DNA of 64,000 nt from Deinococcus aetherius (lineage in GTDB: Bacteria; Deinococcota; Deinococci; Deinococcales; Deinococcaceae), in the NCBI RefSeq assembly GCF_025997855.1, contig NZ_AP026563.1:1-64000 (forward strand), in the 5' to 3' direction. This document shows positions 44,650 through 53,129 of the stretch, piece by piece. Numbering within the stretch: the stretch's first letter is position 1; every line of letters starts with the position of its first letter. A program made the position numbers and the translations under genes. The notes beneath the pieces were generated by a model. That model was not told the origin of the DNA, did no database searches, and saw nothing but the letters and a program-made list of their open reading frames with translations.

Positions 44650-44839
44650 GCCGACATGGTCCCCCGAGCAGGTGGCGGGCTGGGTGAGGGGGCAACCCCT
44701 CCTGCCCGCCCACGTCGGGCGCTTCGCCCCCGGGAAGGACGCCTCCAGCCATCAGCGGCTGTGTCAGATCTTCCTCCAGCTCCGGCACGATCCAACTCCG
44801 CTCCTCCTCTCGCCCCGGGAGATTCCCCTGCTGCCCTGA
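44609..44839 (+). CDS. Small overlapping gene between PRTRC C and F
   Basis: A 76-codon frame from GTG 44609 (a later GTG at about 44678 is possible). Third codon positions are mostly G or C, clearly more than in the competing long frame of PRTRC F over the same DNA. The product reads in parts KPTWSPEQVAGWVRGQPLLP, AHVGRFAPGKDASSHQRL and LLLSPREIPLLP. Family not recognised. It is probably a real PRTRC-associated small protein; the start is uncertain. Confidence 0.55.
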   Translation: MSTPSKSASAPKAKPTWSPEQVAGWVRGQPLLPAHVGRFAPGKDASSHQRLCQIFLQLRHDPTPLLLSPREIPLLP

Positions 44840-44859
44840 GCTCGCTCAGCCTGTCGCAA

Positions 44860-45930
44860 TTGACGTTGAGCGGCTTGCCCTTATCAGATGTCCCTGCTAC
44901 CCGGGTGAACGCGGCGGCCCTATCGCGGCTGGAAGGTGCCCTGCCCCTGCTGGCGACCCTGATCGAGGTCGGACTGTTGCCCGCCGTGCCGCCCAAGAGG
45001 CGGGAGACCCTCCACGCTTACCTCCGGCGGGTGAACGGCACGCCCGGCGCCCTGGAGTGCGGCTGGCGGAATCTGCACCTCACCTGGTACGAGGAGACCG
45101 GGGAAGGCGGGCAGGCGGAGGAAGCCCGCGGCGTGCACGAACTCGTTCTCACCCTCGCGCACGCCCCGCAATGCGCCGCGTTCTCGTGTACCGGGGCACG
45201 GCGAGCCCTGCACCGACTGCACCCGTACCTGCTCGGCAGCGTTCTTGCCGACCTGAGCCTGTTCACCCGCAGCACCTGGAGTGTGTACACCGCCATCGAC
45301 GCCCTGGAGGACGCGGAGATGTTCGAGCACGAGGGCAGCGCTAAAGGCTTCTGGCGGGACATCCACGCCGAACTGCGCAAGGAATTGGGCCGTTCCCCCA
45401 CCCGGGCGGAAGTGGTGACGGAGGCGCAGGGCCGCTGCACGCCGCCAGGCGACCTGCTGCGGCTGATCGGGATGACCGAGGCCCTGCCCGCCGTGAGCAC
45501 CAAGTACCGTCTCTCGCCCGAGGAGATGCTAGAGGTGGCTGGGAAACACACGGGGCTGTGGGCGGAGCGGGTGGCCAACATCGCCGGGGCCCTGATCGCC
45601 CTGCGGGACATCGACCAGACGGTGTACGAACTGCTCTGTGACGAGGACCTCGCGGCGACCTGTGCGCGCGGGGAGTTCCGGCGTCACCCCACCGTGATCC
45701 TCTCCGGGCAAGGCGGGCGCACCGCGAGCGGGTACCTGAACGCCGTGCAGGAACGGCTGGAGGAAACCTGGCAGCTCGCCTCCCAGACCGAGGGCTTCAT
45801 GGACAACCTGCTGATCCGGATTCATACGCGCCAGGACGCCGAGCGGGCGGTGCAGCTCGTGCGGCTGTACCGGGACGCGGAACGGCACCTGGAAACGGTC
45901 ACGGACCTGATCATCGATACCGACGACTGA
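44860..45930 (+). CDS. PRTRC system protein F
   Basis: About 356 aa if started at TTG 44860. The frame is open from ATG 44656, but codon use there is poor and another gene occupies that DNA, so a non-ATG start at TTG 44860 or 44866 is proposed. The family signature is clear in STWSVYTAIDALEDAEMFEH, EGSAKGFWRDIHAELRKELG and HPTVILSGQGGRTASGYLNA. The C-terminus is helical and ends DLIIDTDD. Role unknown; always found with the other PRTRC genes. A terminator follows. Confidence 0.8.
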   Translation: MTLSGLPLSDVPATRVNAAALSRLEGALPLLATLIEVGLLPAVPPKRRETLHAYLRRVNGTPGALECGWRNLHLTWYEETGEGGQAEEARGVHELVLTLAHAPQCAAFSCTGARRALHRLHPYLLGSVLADLSLFTRSTWSVYTAIDALEDAEMFEHEGSAKGFWRDIHAELRKELGRSPTRAEVVTEAQGRCTPPGDLLRLIGMTEALPAVSTKYRLSPEEMLEVAGKHTGLWAERVANIAGALIALRDIDQTVYELLCDEDLAATCARGEFRRHPTVILSGQGGRTASGYLNAVQERLEETWQLASQTEGFMDNLLIRIHTRQDAERAVQLVRLYRDAERHLETVTDLIIDTDD

Positions 45931-45964
45931 CGGGACGGGGGGAGAGGCCCTCCGTCCCGTTTTC
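45930..45964 (+). terminator. Rho-independent terminator after PRTRC F
   Basis: ACGGGACGG pairs with CCGTCCCGT, followed by TTTTCGCTTT. It also lies just before the CCCTC leader of PRTRC B. Confidence 0.7.
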
Positions 45965-45976
45965 GCTTTCGACCCT

Positions 45977-45994
45977 CCCCCGCAGGGGCGGGGG
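45977..45994 (+). promoter_or_regulatory. CCCTC-box leader hairpin (copy 11)
   Basis: CCCTC at 45973-45977, CCCCCGC, loop AGGG, GCGGGGG. ATG 46006 follows after 11 nt without a Shine-Dalgarno sequence. Confidence 0.7.
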
Positions 45995-46005
45995 CGAGGG
46001 ACCGC

Positions 46006-46704
46006 ATGCAACTGGAATTGAATGCGCTGCCCGAGGTGCACGCCCGGGTCGCCCTGATCGTGTACACCGACCCTCGGCAGGAACAGGGCATCGTCATGCA
46101 GCACGCCCTGGGAGAACGGGACGGAGCGTTGTACATGGCCGAGGGCGTCAACGTCACGAGGGACACCATCGAGATGTTGCTGAAACTCAACGCTATGCAG
46201 ACCCTGACCCTCGTGCCTGAGCACGTCGTCGCCCTGGGCGTCGGCTCCCTCGCCTGGGTCATCGAGCGCCAGGAACGGCGATTGTTGTTTCAAGGAGCAA
46301 CGGACAAGGCCGTGGCCGCCCTGGACGGGCAGATCTTTCCCCAACCGCGCCTGCTGTTCGTCACCCGGGGAGCGCAGATGTTCGCCTACGCCCTGCGGGG
46401 CACGGAGCGACCCACCGGGAACACGCCGCTGTACCGGGCGCCGTACTTCAACATCTTCAGCAACCACGCCGTGTGCAACGGCAGCATGCAACGCCCCGGA
46501 GCCATCACCCCCGAGAACGCCGACGCCTGGACGCAGGCCTTCTTCTACTCCAACTTCGTCAAACCCGCCGACAGCCAGAAGCGCTGGGCGACAGGAGGGA
46601 CTTACCGCGAGTTGTGGGACGCCGTTCGGGAAGCGGGCGAGTTCAAGGACGAGTGGCTGGTCCCGGCGGGCCTCACCCTCGAAGAGGCTTTGGGAGGGCG
46701 ATGA
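46006..46704 (+). CDS. PRTRC system protein B
   Basis: Protein of 232 aa. It contains PQPRLLFVTRGAQMFAYALRG, TPLYRAPYFNIFSNHAVCNG and WTQAFFYSNFV, which I recall as typical of PRTRC B. There is no signal peptide or known catalytic motif. Its stop overlaps the ThiF gene start as ATGA, so the two are translated together. Confidence 0.82.
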   Translation: MQLELNALPEVHARVALIVYTDPRQEQGIVMQHALGERDGALYMAEGVNVTRDTIEMLLKLNAMQTLTLVPEHVVALGVGSLAWVIERQERRLLFQGATDKAVAALDGQIFPQPRLLFVTRGAQMFAYALRGTERPTGNTPLYRAPYFNIFSNHAVCNGSMQRPGAITPENADAWTQAFFYSNFVKPADSQKRWATGGTYRELWDAVREAGEFKDEWLVPAGLTLEEALGGR

Positions 46705-47438
46705 TGCCTCACAAGCTCCCCTCCAGCTTTCTGGGCCGGGAACGCCTGAAGGTCGCCGTCGTCGGTGTGGGCGGTACGGGCAGCGAAGTGTTGACCGGGC
46801 TCACCCACCTGCATCTGGCGCTCCGGGCGTTGGACCACGCCGGCCTGCATGTCACCGCCTTCGACCCGGACGAGGTGAGCCACGCCAACCTGATCCGGCA
46901 GCGCTACCACCACAGCGACCTAGGACGCAACAAGGCGGAGGTGCTCGTTACTCGCGTGAACCTCGCGTGCAATCTCGATTGGGTCGCCGTCCCCCTCAAG
47001 TTCAGCGGCCACCGCGCCCGGGCGCCCTGGGACCTGGTCATCAGTTGCGTCGATTCCCGGGCGGCCCGCAGGAGTCTGCACCTCGCCGCGCACGGGAGGG
47101 GCCTGTACACCTGGCGGTACTGGCTGGACTGCGGCAACGACCTCACGACGGGTCAGGTCGTCCTCGGGACGCCCCGGGAAGCGGGCAAGCGCCTCAAGCA
47201 TCATCTGCCCTGCGCGACGGAACTCCACCCGGAACTGATGGACACCGCTGTGCCCGAGGACGACGCGCCGAGTTGCAGCGCCATCGAGGCCTTGAGCCGT
47301 CAGGACCTCTTCGTGGGGCGGATGGTGGCGACGCACGCCCTGGACTTGCTGTGGCAACTCTTCCGGCACGGGGAACTCACGCACCACGCCCGGTACTTCG
47401 AGTTGCGCGGCGCGGCGCTGAGCAGCCGGTGGTGTTAA
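46701..47438 (+). CDS. PRTRC system ThiF-family protein (E1-like)
   Basis: Protein of 245 aa from ATG 46701 (the adjacent ATG 46704 is also possible). The Rossmann motif VAVVGVGGTGSEVL (GVGGTGS about 22-28), FDPDEVSHANLIRQRY and VISCVDSRAARR are the ATP-binding parts of ThiF/MoeB/E1 enzymes. These adenylate the C-terminus of ubiquitin-like proteins. SCSAIEALSRQDLFVG holds a possible catalytic Cys. Small PRTRC C ends in Gly, so it could be a substrate; that is a guess. It is the last recognisable PRTRC gene here. Confidence 0.9.
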   Translation: MMPHKLPSSFLGRERLKVAVVGVGGTGSEVLTGLTHLHLALRALDHAGLHVTAFDPDEVSHANLIRQRYHHSDLGRNKAEVLVTRVNLACNLDWVAVPLKFSGHRARAPWDLVISCVDSRAARRSLHLAAHGRGLYTWRYWLDCGNDLTTGQVVLGTPREAGKRLKHHLPCATELHPELMDTAVPEDDAPSCSAIEALSRQDLFVGRMVATHALDLLWQLFRHGELTHHARYFELRGAALSSRWC

Positions 47439-47670
47439 GAGGCAGCGATTCACAGGAGATGACGAGGCGGCTGCTGTACGCCGCTCGTCCCGAAGGCGCT
47501 GTTCCAGATGCTCCTGATCGTGTATGCTCAAAACACAGGTGTGACCCCTCGCAGGCGCCCCGGCGCTCACGGTTCACGACGAGCTGCGCTCCAACTCAGC
47601 CCTGAACGCGCGTCCCCGGGACGGCAAGCGAGGACCCGACCAACCCAGATGACGCGCGGACAGGACTGTT
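47439..47670. other. Intergenic region after the PRTRC cluster
   Basis: About 230 bp. A -10 candidate TATGCT with tgatcg upstream lies at about 47522. No gene recognised; no clear terminator. Confidence 0.35.
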
Positions 47671-47985
47671 ATGGACGACCGCGCTCTTCGGCATCAAGCC
47701 CTCAATCTGCACACTGCGTTCTCGCACCTGAACCTTGAGCTCGTGCCCAGCGTCGCGCAATGCGAGCAACTGATGGCCGCCGCCCTGGGAGCCGCGCACG
47801 GCCTCCACGACCTCCCGCACCTCATCGCGACCCGCCCCGGCAACTGGGCCTGGGACCTCGGGCGCGCTGCACACCGCGTCGAGGTTCGCCTGCAGACCCT
47901 GAAACGCCCGGATGGGGCACGAGGCTTTGACGTCTCTCGACCGCAGCTGATGAGCGCTCGCCAGCGCGTGGACACTCACGCATGA
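47671..47985 (+). CDS. Hypothetical protein
   Basis: Protein of 104 aa, helical (LNLHTAFSHLNLELVPSVAQ and CEQLMAAALGAAHGLHDLPH). Family not recognised. It lies 25 nt before the ATG of the next gene in the same direction. No hairpin leader of the CCCTC type. Confidence 0.5.
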   Translation: MDDRALRHQALNLHTAFSHLNLELVPSVAQCEQLMAAALGAAHGLHDLPHLIATRPGNWAWDLGRAAHRVEVRLQTLKRPDGARGFDVSRPQLMSARQRVDTHA

Positions 47986-48010
47986 CCAAACACGCGATGT
48001 CCTGGCCGAT

Positions 48011-48730
48011 ATGGTGCCTCCCGGGCAGCGGGCTGCCTTTCGCAACGCGCTGAAACAAGTAACTGGCGCGATCACGGTCCGCCTGCACCCCGGTTATCTC
48101 AAAATCCAGCGGTATCAAGGAAAAGACGTGTTCTATGAGGACCTGACGCCTATCACCCATGACCACATCGAGGGGGTAAAGCAGCGTATCTCAAAACTGG
48201 ACATGAACTCTCCAGACACGACGGGTGTTGCAGGAACACTGAGCCGCATCCAATATCAGGGGTACGGCATCCACACGAGTGTCTTCCTGGACGACCCTGT
48301 GCGCTTGGACCCCAAAGCGCAGCATGGCTCCTGGAGCACGCTCATGATTGTTGGAGAAGAAGATGACCCCCGGCATAGCTACACCCGCGCGCTGATACGC
48401 GCTCATCTCCAGCAGGGCTTACGGGTCGCCTTGCACGGGTTTGAACGCTGGATTGCCGGTTCCACACCAGGCGTTCCGGCCATCAGCCCGTACCTGCTCA
48501 GGTATTACGACGAGGGCTTCGATATGAAGCCTGGCACCCTGCAACGGTTGTTGCGAGACCGACCCGACGTGCTGTACTGGATCCAGCCTTCGACCCAGGG
48601 GCACGACCTGCCGCAGGTGGAGGCGCCTGTGCGGGCGGGCATCCGGGTCGTTCTGGATACCCGTGAATGGGAACCTGGCGCTTACCTTGGATACGCCGGA
48701 TGGGCCGCTGATGTCACTATTCAGCGTTGA
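48011..48730 (+). CDS. Diverged PilT/GspE-like protein without intact P-loop (tentative)
   Basis: Protein of 239 aa from ATG 48011. The reading frame is open further upstream (LTHDQTRDVLAD) with no good start. The layout resembles secretion/retraction ATPases: an N-terminal part with RLHPGYLKIQRYQGKDVFYE and LSRIQYQGYGIHTSV, then LMIVGEEDDPRHSYTRALI where a Walker A would sit, and RDRPDVLYWIQPSTQGHDLP with AGIRVVLDTR like the Asp-box/Walker B part (QDPDVILVGEIRD). The catalytic Lys and acidic residues are missing. It may be an inactive relative or a chance resemblance. Confidence 0.4.
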   Translation: MVPPGQRAAFRNALKQVTGAITVRLHPGYLKIQRYQGKDVFYEDLTPITHDHIEGVKQRISKLDMNSPDTTGVAGTLSRIQYQGYGIHTSVFLDDPVRLDPKAQHGSWSTLMIVGEEDDPRHSYTRALIRAHLQQGLRVALHGFERWIAGSTPGVPAISPYLLRYYDEGFDMKPGTLQRLLRDRPDVLYWIQPSTQGHDLPQVEAPVRAGIRVVLDTREWEPGAYLGYAGWAADVTIQR

Positions 48731-48867
48731 ACACGGTCCGGTGAGGGCGGCCTGACATTGAGGCTGCCACAGAAGCGACGTTGAAATTGTCTTTTTTGTT
48801 CTCAGCAGGCGCCTGTTGCTGCTTTGAGCACCCTCGACCCTGACCGAGGGTTCCGGGTGTCTGCCCT

Positions 48868-48883
48868 CACGCCGGGCGGCGTG
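48868..48883 (+). promoter_or_regulatory. CCCTC-box leader hairpin (copy 12)
   Basis: CCCTC at 48864-48868, CACGCC, loop GGGC, GGCGTG. ATG 48894 follows 10 nt later. A second CCCTCG/CGAGGG pair lies just upstream (about 48831-48850). Confidence 0.65.
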
Positions 48884-48893
48884 GGAGGCGGGC

Positions 48894-49196
48894 ATGGGCC
48901 AGCTCAAGCACACCCAGGATGTCCCGCACCATTCCGCCCAGCGTGTCCGGACGTGTTACGGCCCCCACGCGGCCTACGTCAGCATCACCCTGCGCCGCCG
49001 CACCGCCAGCCTGCGGGTCACCGACGAAGCTGGTGAACCCATTGGGCCGCGTGACGACGCTTCTTTCGAGGACCTGTTGGTCCTGCTCGACGACGCCCTG
49101 GCTTGGGGTGGTCCGGGGCACTTCACCCTGGTGGGCCGTCCGGCGCCCGCCCCCCTGTCCCCACCCGAGGTCAGCCACCTCCTCCTGCCCTGGTGA
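48894..49196 (+). CDS. Hypothetical protein
   Basis: Protein of 100 aa with the CCCTC-type leader. It reads AQRVRTCYGPHAAYVSITLR and DASFEDLLVLLDDALAWGG and looks soluble. Family not recognised. It is the last plus-strand gene of the backbone block that carries the leader element. Confidence 0.55.
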   Translation: MGQLKHTQDVPHHSAQRVRTCYGPHAAYVSITLRRRTASLRVTDEAGEPIGPRDDASFEDLLVLLDDALAWGGPGHFTLVGRPAPAPLSPPEVSHLLLPW

Positions 49197-49199
49197 GAC

Positions 49200-49652
49200 T
49201 CACAGCAGGTCGCGGGCGGGGACCTTCCCGTGGTGCCGCCAGAGCACCTGCACCTGGAAGAGCAGCGGCGTGAGGATCACCCGCCCAGGCGCGAAGAGGA
49301 GCGGGGCGTCCAGCGTCGGGCGGGGCCGGACGAGCAACGTGAGCGGGCCGAGCACCAGCGCCCGGCGGTGCCGCCAGCGCAGCCGCACTTCCCGCCTGAA
49401 CACCCGCAGCCGCGTCGGGCCCTCCACGTCCGAGAGCCACAGGATCACATGCGGGACCGTCGTCCGGACCATCACCCGCTGCCGGTCCAGCCAGAGCATC
49501 ACCAGCACCAGCGGCCACAGGAAGGCCGAGGCCAGCACCAGCAGGAGGAGGCGCTGGTTCTCCCGCCAGTCGACGTGCGCCCGGTGGAAACTCGCCGCCA
49601 GGGTTGCGGCGACCAGCGTACCCGTCAGCAGGTACCACGGCGACCCGTCCAT
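49200..49652 (-). CDS. Small membrane protein
   Basis: Protein of 150 aa from ATG 49652 (a TTG at 49685 would add 11 residues). Two hydrophobic segments lie near the N-terminus (WYLLTGTLVAATLAASF and LLLLVLASAFLWPLVLVML), followed by a basic cytoplasmic part (VFRREVRLRWRHRRALVLG). Its end is 3 nt from the end of the plus-strand gene at 48894 (convergent). Function unknown. Confidence 0.6.
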   Translation of the reverse strand: MDGSPWYLLTGTLVAATLAASFHRAHVDWRENQRLLLLVLASAFLWPLVLVMLWLDRQRVMVRTTVPHVILWLSDVEGPTRLRVFRREVRLRWRHRRALVLGPLTLLVRPRPTLDAPLLFAPGRVILTPLLFQVQVLWRHHGKVPARDLL

Positions 49653-49789
49653 TCCACCAGCGTGACGCCGCGAAAAGATGGACAACCAGGTTCCGCCTCA
49701 CAATCCCAGCGTTCAACTTGACCTGCGGGCAAGATCAGCGAGAAGGTGGCGATCTCGACTCATGACGGGCATGCGGGGTGCCCACGCGC

Positions 49790-50040
49790 CCGCTTCACCT
49801 CCGCACCGAGCCAGCGCTTCGGCTACACGGCGGAGCCGCCGGGCAAAATCCTGGGGGAGAACCTGGTCTTCGCTCTCCGCGGCACGTTTGTGGAGCGGTT
49901 CGGCGTGAACCTGCGAAACGACTCGGCGCACGGCCTGGTGGGTGTTGGCCTGGCGCGTGGACAAGCTGCCCCTCCAGCTGTCCGTGCTGCGAACGCAGGT
50001 GGAGTCCCAGTCCAGCGGTCAGGAGGGGGCTTCCGAGCCG
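49790..50040 (+). pseudogene. Fragment resembling the C-terminus of a DUF4209-type protein
   Basis: One frame reads KILGENLVFALRGTFVERFG and NLRNDSAHGLVG, close to a stretch I recall from DUF4209 proteins. After it the sense continues only in another frame (VLAWRVDKLPLQLSVL), so a frameshift has broken it. No start is visible. The rest of 49686-50254 holds nothing convincing. Confidence 0.35.
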
Positions 50041-50254
50041 GAAGCCCAGCTTTGACCCCCCAAGCTCTGGGGCTGGGCCACGCCACCTCCGAACGCGAGC
50101 CTCACGGGTGGACCACCTTCAACGGAGTGCGCCTGAGAAATTTGGTCGCCCCGATCGCCACAGACAGCTGGGCTTCTCTTCCTCCATGCCGATTGTCAGG
50201 GTTGATCCCTACCTCCCCAAATGCCGGGGACGGCTCGAAGAGCGGGGCCGAGCG

Positions 50255-51556
50255 TCAGGCGATCACGAGGTCGCCCCGCACGGCCCCACGCAGGTTGCGC
50301 GCCGTGACCTCGTATCTCAGGACGCTCGGCTCGCCCCAGGCGCGTTCCAGCGGCAGGTTCCCGGCCGTCCAGCTCCCCTGAGGGGGCAAGGTGCCCAGCA
50401 TGACCTGCGCCGAGCCGGAGGGTCCGGGGCGAAGCTCCCGCGGGGACTGGCCGGGCAACACGCGGGCCAGCACCCCGAAGTTGAAGCGCAGGTTCCCGAC
50501 CGGCACGAGTTGCAGGTGCCCCTCCACGAGCGCGCCCACCCCCTCGTTGCGCACCGCGAGGGTCACGCGGGGTCGCGCGGCGGACTGCTTCAGCCCCTCG
50601 ACCTCCCGGGCATGCCCGTCCAGCAGCCGCACCAGGGCGGCGAAGGCCTCGTACCACGCCAGCCCCGGTCCGGTGGGCGCGCCCTGCCCGAGGGCCTGCC
50701 ACGGCGACGGCCAGACGTGAGGCGTGGCGGCCCAGACCCCCCGCATCTGAAACGCCTCGGCCGGGACCTGCACGCCCCACCCCGCGAGCCGCGACCGGAG
50801 CACCTTCACCTGCGCCGGGTCCAGCACGGCGGGCACCGCGGGCTGAGGGCCGGACAGGCCCAGCACCGTGTCGGGCACGTCCCCGGACGGAAGCGGGCGC
50901 GCCGCCAGGGCCCGCAGCTGGGCGACGGCCTCCTCCAGGCGGGGCGGCAGGGCGGCGCGCCCGTCCTGAATGACCCGGTTCACCTGTGGGTCCACGAACG
51001 CGCGGTCGTCCCAGCCCCCGTCCGAAAACGTCCAGCCGACCAGTGGGGCGGGCTGGGGAGGGCCGAACAGCACCTGGAGACCCTCGCGGCCCGCCAGGGT
51101 GTTGCGCGAGCCGCGGCGCCACCAGACCTGGCCCTCCACGAGGGCCTGCCCGAGCGAACGGGCCGGGACATGCACCACGCCCGGCGCCGTGCGCAGCTCG
51201 AACACGCCCACGAAGGTGCCGTCCGCCCACGGCCACTGCCAGTACTGCACCTGCAGGGGCGGATCGAAGCGGCCCTCCAGCCAGGTCTGCACGTCGGCGT
51301 CATCCAGCGGCCGCGCGGCGCCGACGACGTGCCGGCCGTCGGGGCGGTCCTTGACCCCCCGCACCAGGTACCGCGTCCGGCGCGGCGCCGGGCTGTTGGC
51401 CAGGCACATCAGGTCCTTGAGCAGTTCGGCCTGGGCGTGGGCCCGGACCTCCTTGGGCAGGCCGGGCTGCTCAATGCCCGGGCCAAGCGCCGCCTTGTAA
51501 TCCAGCCAGTCGGATTCCCCGTAGCCTAACAACGATTGAAAGTCCTGGAAGTGCAT
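50255..51556 (-). CDS. AlbA_2 (Schlafen-like) domain protein
   Basis: Protein of 433 aa. Residues 13-24 (GESDWLDYKAAL) and the following LLKDLMCLANSPAPRRTRYL, VRGVKDRPDGRHVVG and VWWRRGSRNTLAGREGL fit the AlbA_2 domain, a putative nucleotide/nucleic-acid binding module related to Schlafen. The remaining 250 residues are not recognised and end in a beta-rich part. AlbA_2 proteins occur in phage defence and regulation. It is the last gene of a minus-strand operon with two or three small genes, in a stretch with TIR and nuclease-helicase genes. Confidence 0.75.
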   Translation of the reverse strand: MHFQDFQSLLGYGESDWLDYKAALGPGIEQPGLPKEVRAHAQAELLKDLMCLANSPAPRRTRYLVRGVKDRPDGRHVVGAARPLDDADVQTWLEGRFDPPLQVQYWQWPWADGTFVGVFELRTAPGVVHVPARSLGQALVEGQVWWRRGSRNTLAGREGLQVLFGPPQPAPLVGWTFSDGGWDDRAFVDPQVNRVIQDGRAALPPRLEEAVAQLRALAARPLPSGDVPDTVLGLSGPQPAVPAVLDPAQVKVLRSRLAGWGVQVPAEAFQMRGVWAATPHVWPSPWQALGQGAPTGPGLAWYEAFAALVRLLDGHAREVEGLKQSAARPRVTLAVRNEGVGALVEGHLQLVPVGNLRFNFGVLARVLPGQSPRELRPGPSGSAQVMLGTLPPQGSWTAGNLPLERAWGEPSVLRYEVTARNLRGAVRGDLVIA

Positions 51557-51580
51557 CTGCCGCCCACCAGTATGCCGCGC

Positions 51581-51754
51581 TCAGGCGATCAGGTCGTCCA
51601 GCGCGAACCGGGCCCGCTCACGACAGCGGCCCACGTCATCTTGCAGCAGGGACCGCACCGGCTCGGGGACGGGGTACCCCAGGACGACCAGGGCGGCCAG
51701 CGAGGTGGCCCTGAACACGGCGTCCATCACCAGGGCAGCGCTGCGCCGTTCCAT
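51581..51754 (-). CDS. Small hypothetical protein upstream of the AlbA_2 gene
   Basis: 57 aa from ATG 51754: MERRSAALVMDAVFRATSLA, then VVLGYPVPEPVRSLLQDDVG. The start is directly after the stop of the previous small gene, and the end is 24 nt before the AlbA_2 start, so it is part of that operon. Helical and acidic toward the end. Could be an antitoxin- or sensor-like partner; this is a guess. Confidence 0.5.
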   Translation of the reverse strand: MERRSAALVMDAVFRATSLAALVVLGYPVPEPVRSLLQDDVGRCRERARFALDDLIA

Positions 51755-51940
51755 CTACACCGTGTCGTCCTGCGGGCCGGCGATGAAGGTGTCGCCCAGA
51801 AACGTTCCCCCGGTCGTCTGCTGCACCGGCGGGGTGCCGTGCTTGGCGGCGCAGGGCAGGCCGTACCGCCCGTCATCCTCGTCGGGCGTCGGCTCGATCT
51901 GCGGCTCGGTCAGACCCGGGGCGGTGAGGCCGCCCTTCAC
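51755..51940 (-). CDS. Small hypothetical protein
   Basis: 61 aa from GTG 51940. It reads MKGGLTAPGLTEPQIEPTPD and later GTFLGDTFIAGPQDDTV. Gene start is uncertain because an IS5-family insertion lies only 60 bp upstream. Stop and the next ATG are adjacent. Function unknown. Confidence 0.4.
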   Translation of the reverse strand: MKGGLTAPGLTEPQIEPTPDEDDGRYGLPCAAKHGTPPVQQTTGGTFLGDTFIAGPQDDTV

Positions 51941-52042
51941 GCGCTGCTTGATGGACGCTTTTCCCCTGCTCCAGGGCGCCGTGTTCCTCCCATGCCTGAA
52001 GACCTGTTGCGCGATAGAGGGGTGGCCGGGTAGGTTCGGGGG

Positions 52043-53053
52043 GTGTTGCGGCTGGACAAGCTGAAGTCCCGAGCACGTTCCTTCGAGCGTCTGGTGGGGC
52101 TGACTCCCGAAGAGTTCGAGCGGCTGCTGAGCAAACTGGAGCCGTTGTGGGAGCAGGCCCACCGCCGCTCCCTGCTGGGCGCCGGACGGGTTCGGCGCAT
52201 CGGTGCGGGCAACACCTTCAAGCTTGACCTGAGCCAGCGATTATTCGTCACGCTGCTCTACCTGCGCCAGTACTTCACAATGCACGTCCTGGGCATCCTG
52301 TTTGACCTGGACGCAGCGAATGTTTGCCGCAACATCCACGGCTTGCTGCCCGTCTTGGAGCAGGCGTTGCCTGCTCCCCTGCGTTCCCGGACCCTCCAGG
52401 CCAAGCCGGATGAGGTTGCGGGCAACCAGACCAAGAAGCCGAGAAAGATTCGCTCGTTGGAGGAGTTCTTGGAGGTGTTCCCCGAGCTGACGGACGTGAT
52501 CGTGGACGGCACCGAGCAGCCCCGGGGGCAGCCGAAGGTGAAGAAGGGCCAGACGCCGGGGAAGAAAGCGGTGGGGCGGCCCAAGGACAAGAAGCGGTTC
52601 TATAGCGTCAAGCAGGGCACGCACACCCTGAAGACCCAGGTGGCGGTGACGCCCGAAGGGCAGGTCGTCCATCTCAGTGCGACCGCCAGCGGTCGCACTC
52701 ATGACATGAAGGTGCTTAAACGGTCGCGCTTGATCAACCGCTTGCCCCCCCATGTCCGAGTGTGGGGGGACCGTGGGTACACCGGGCTGGAGAAGGTCTA
52801 CCCCGAGCGCGAGACCATCGTGCCCGCCAAGCGCCCGAAGAAGGGCGAGTTGAGCCTGGAGCAACGTGAGCTGAACCGTCTGATCTCCAAGGTACGGATC
52901 ACCGCCGAGAACGTCATCAATCGGATGAAGAAGTTCCGCGCCTGCAAGGAGTTCTTCCGAAACGAGCCCAAACGGCATGGGGTCATATGGGGCTGTGTCG
53001 CCGGACTCGTCAATCTCCGCTGGCAACGCCGACTCCTCCTGCCCACGACCTGA
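52043..53053 (+). CDS. IS5-family transposase (HTH_Tnp_4 plus DDE_Tnp_4)
   Basis: Protein of 336 aa starting at GTG 52043. The N-terminal HTH part contains [19 protein letters not shown] and [20 protein letters not shown]. The DDE core has [11 protein letters not shown] (first Asp), [15 protein letters not shown] (second Asp) and [19 protein letters not shown] (Glu in the last motif). A 16-bp perfect stem (53065-53101) follows the stop. The gene looks functional. Confidence 0.92.
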   Translation: MLRLDKLKSRARSFERLVGLTPEEFERLLSKLEPLWEQAHRRSLLGAGRVRRIGAGNTFKLDLSQRLFVTLLYLRQYFTMHVLGILFDLDAANVCRNIHGLLPVLEQALPAPLRSRTLQAKPDEVAGNQTKKPRKIRSLEEFLEVFPELTDVIVDGTEQPRGQPKVKKGQTPGKKAVGRPKDKKRFYSVKQGTHTLKTQVAVTPEGQVVHLSATASGRTHDMKVLKRSRLINRLPPHVRVWGDRGYTGLEKVYPERETIVPAKRPKKGELSLEQRELNRLISKVRITAENVINRMKKFRACKEFFRNEPKRHGVIWGCVAGLVNLRWQRRLLLPTT

Positions 53054-53064
53054 AACCTAGCGTA

Positions 53065-53101
53065 GGGCAGCGGGGCGACGTGAACCGTCGCCCCGCTGCC
53101 C
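53065..53101 (+). terminator. Strong hairpin at the right end of the IS5 element
   Basis: GGGCAGCGGGGCGACG and its complement form a perfect 16-bp stem with loop tgaac. It can end transposase transcripts and block read-through from outside. Confidence 0.65.
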
Positions 53102-53129
53102 TTCAACTACTGCGCAACAGGTCTTGAGT

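Larger units (their letters stand above)
52000..53124 (+). mobile_element. IS5-family insertion sequence, 1,125 bp
   Basis: Ends AGACCTGTTGCGC (52000-52012) and its reverse complement (53112-53124) are perfect 13-bp inverted repeats, with partial similarity further in. A 3-bp duplication TGA flanks the element (51997-51999 and 53125-53127), fitting the TNA targets of the IS1031-type subgroup. The transposase gene is intact. The insertion separates the 53130-53369 frame from the small genes and AlbA_2 gene that followed it on the minus strand. Confidence 0.88.

Noticed and set aside
49778..51529. A 583-codon plus-strand frame over the AlbA_2 gene
   Set aside because: Antisense to a recognisable protein; only its first 80 codons overlap the DUF4209-like fragment, in another frame.
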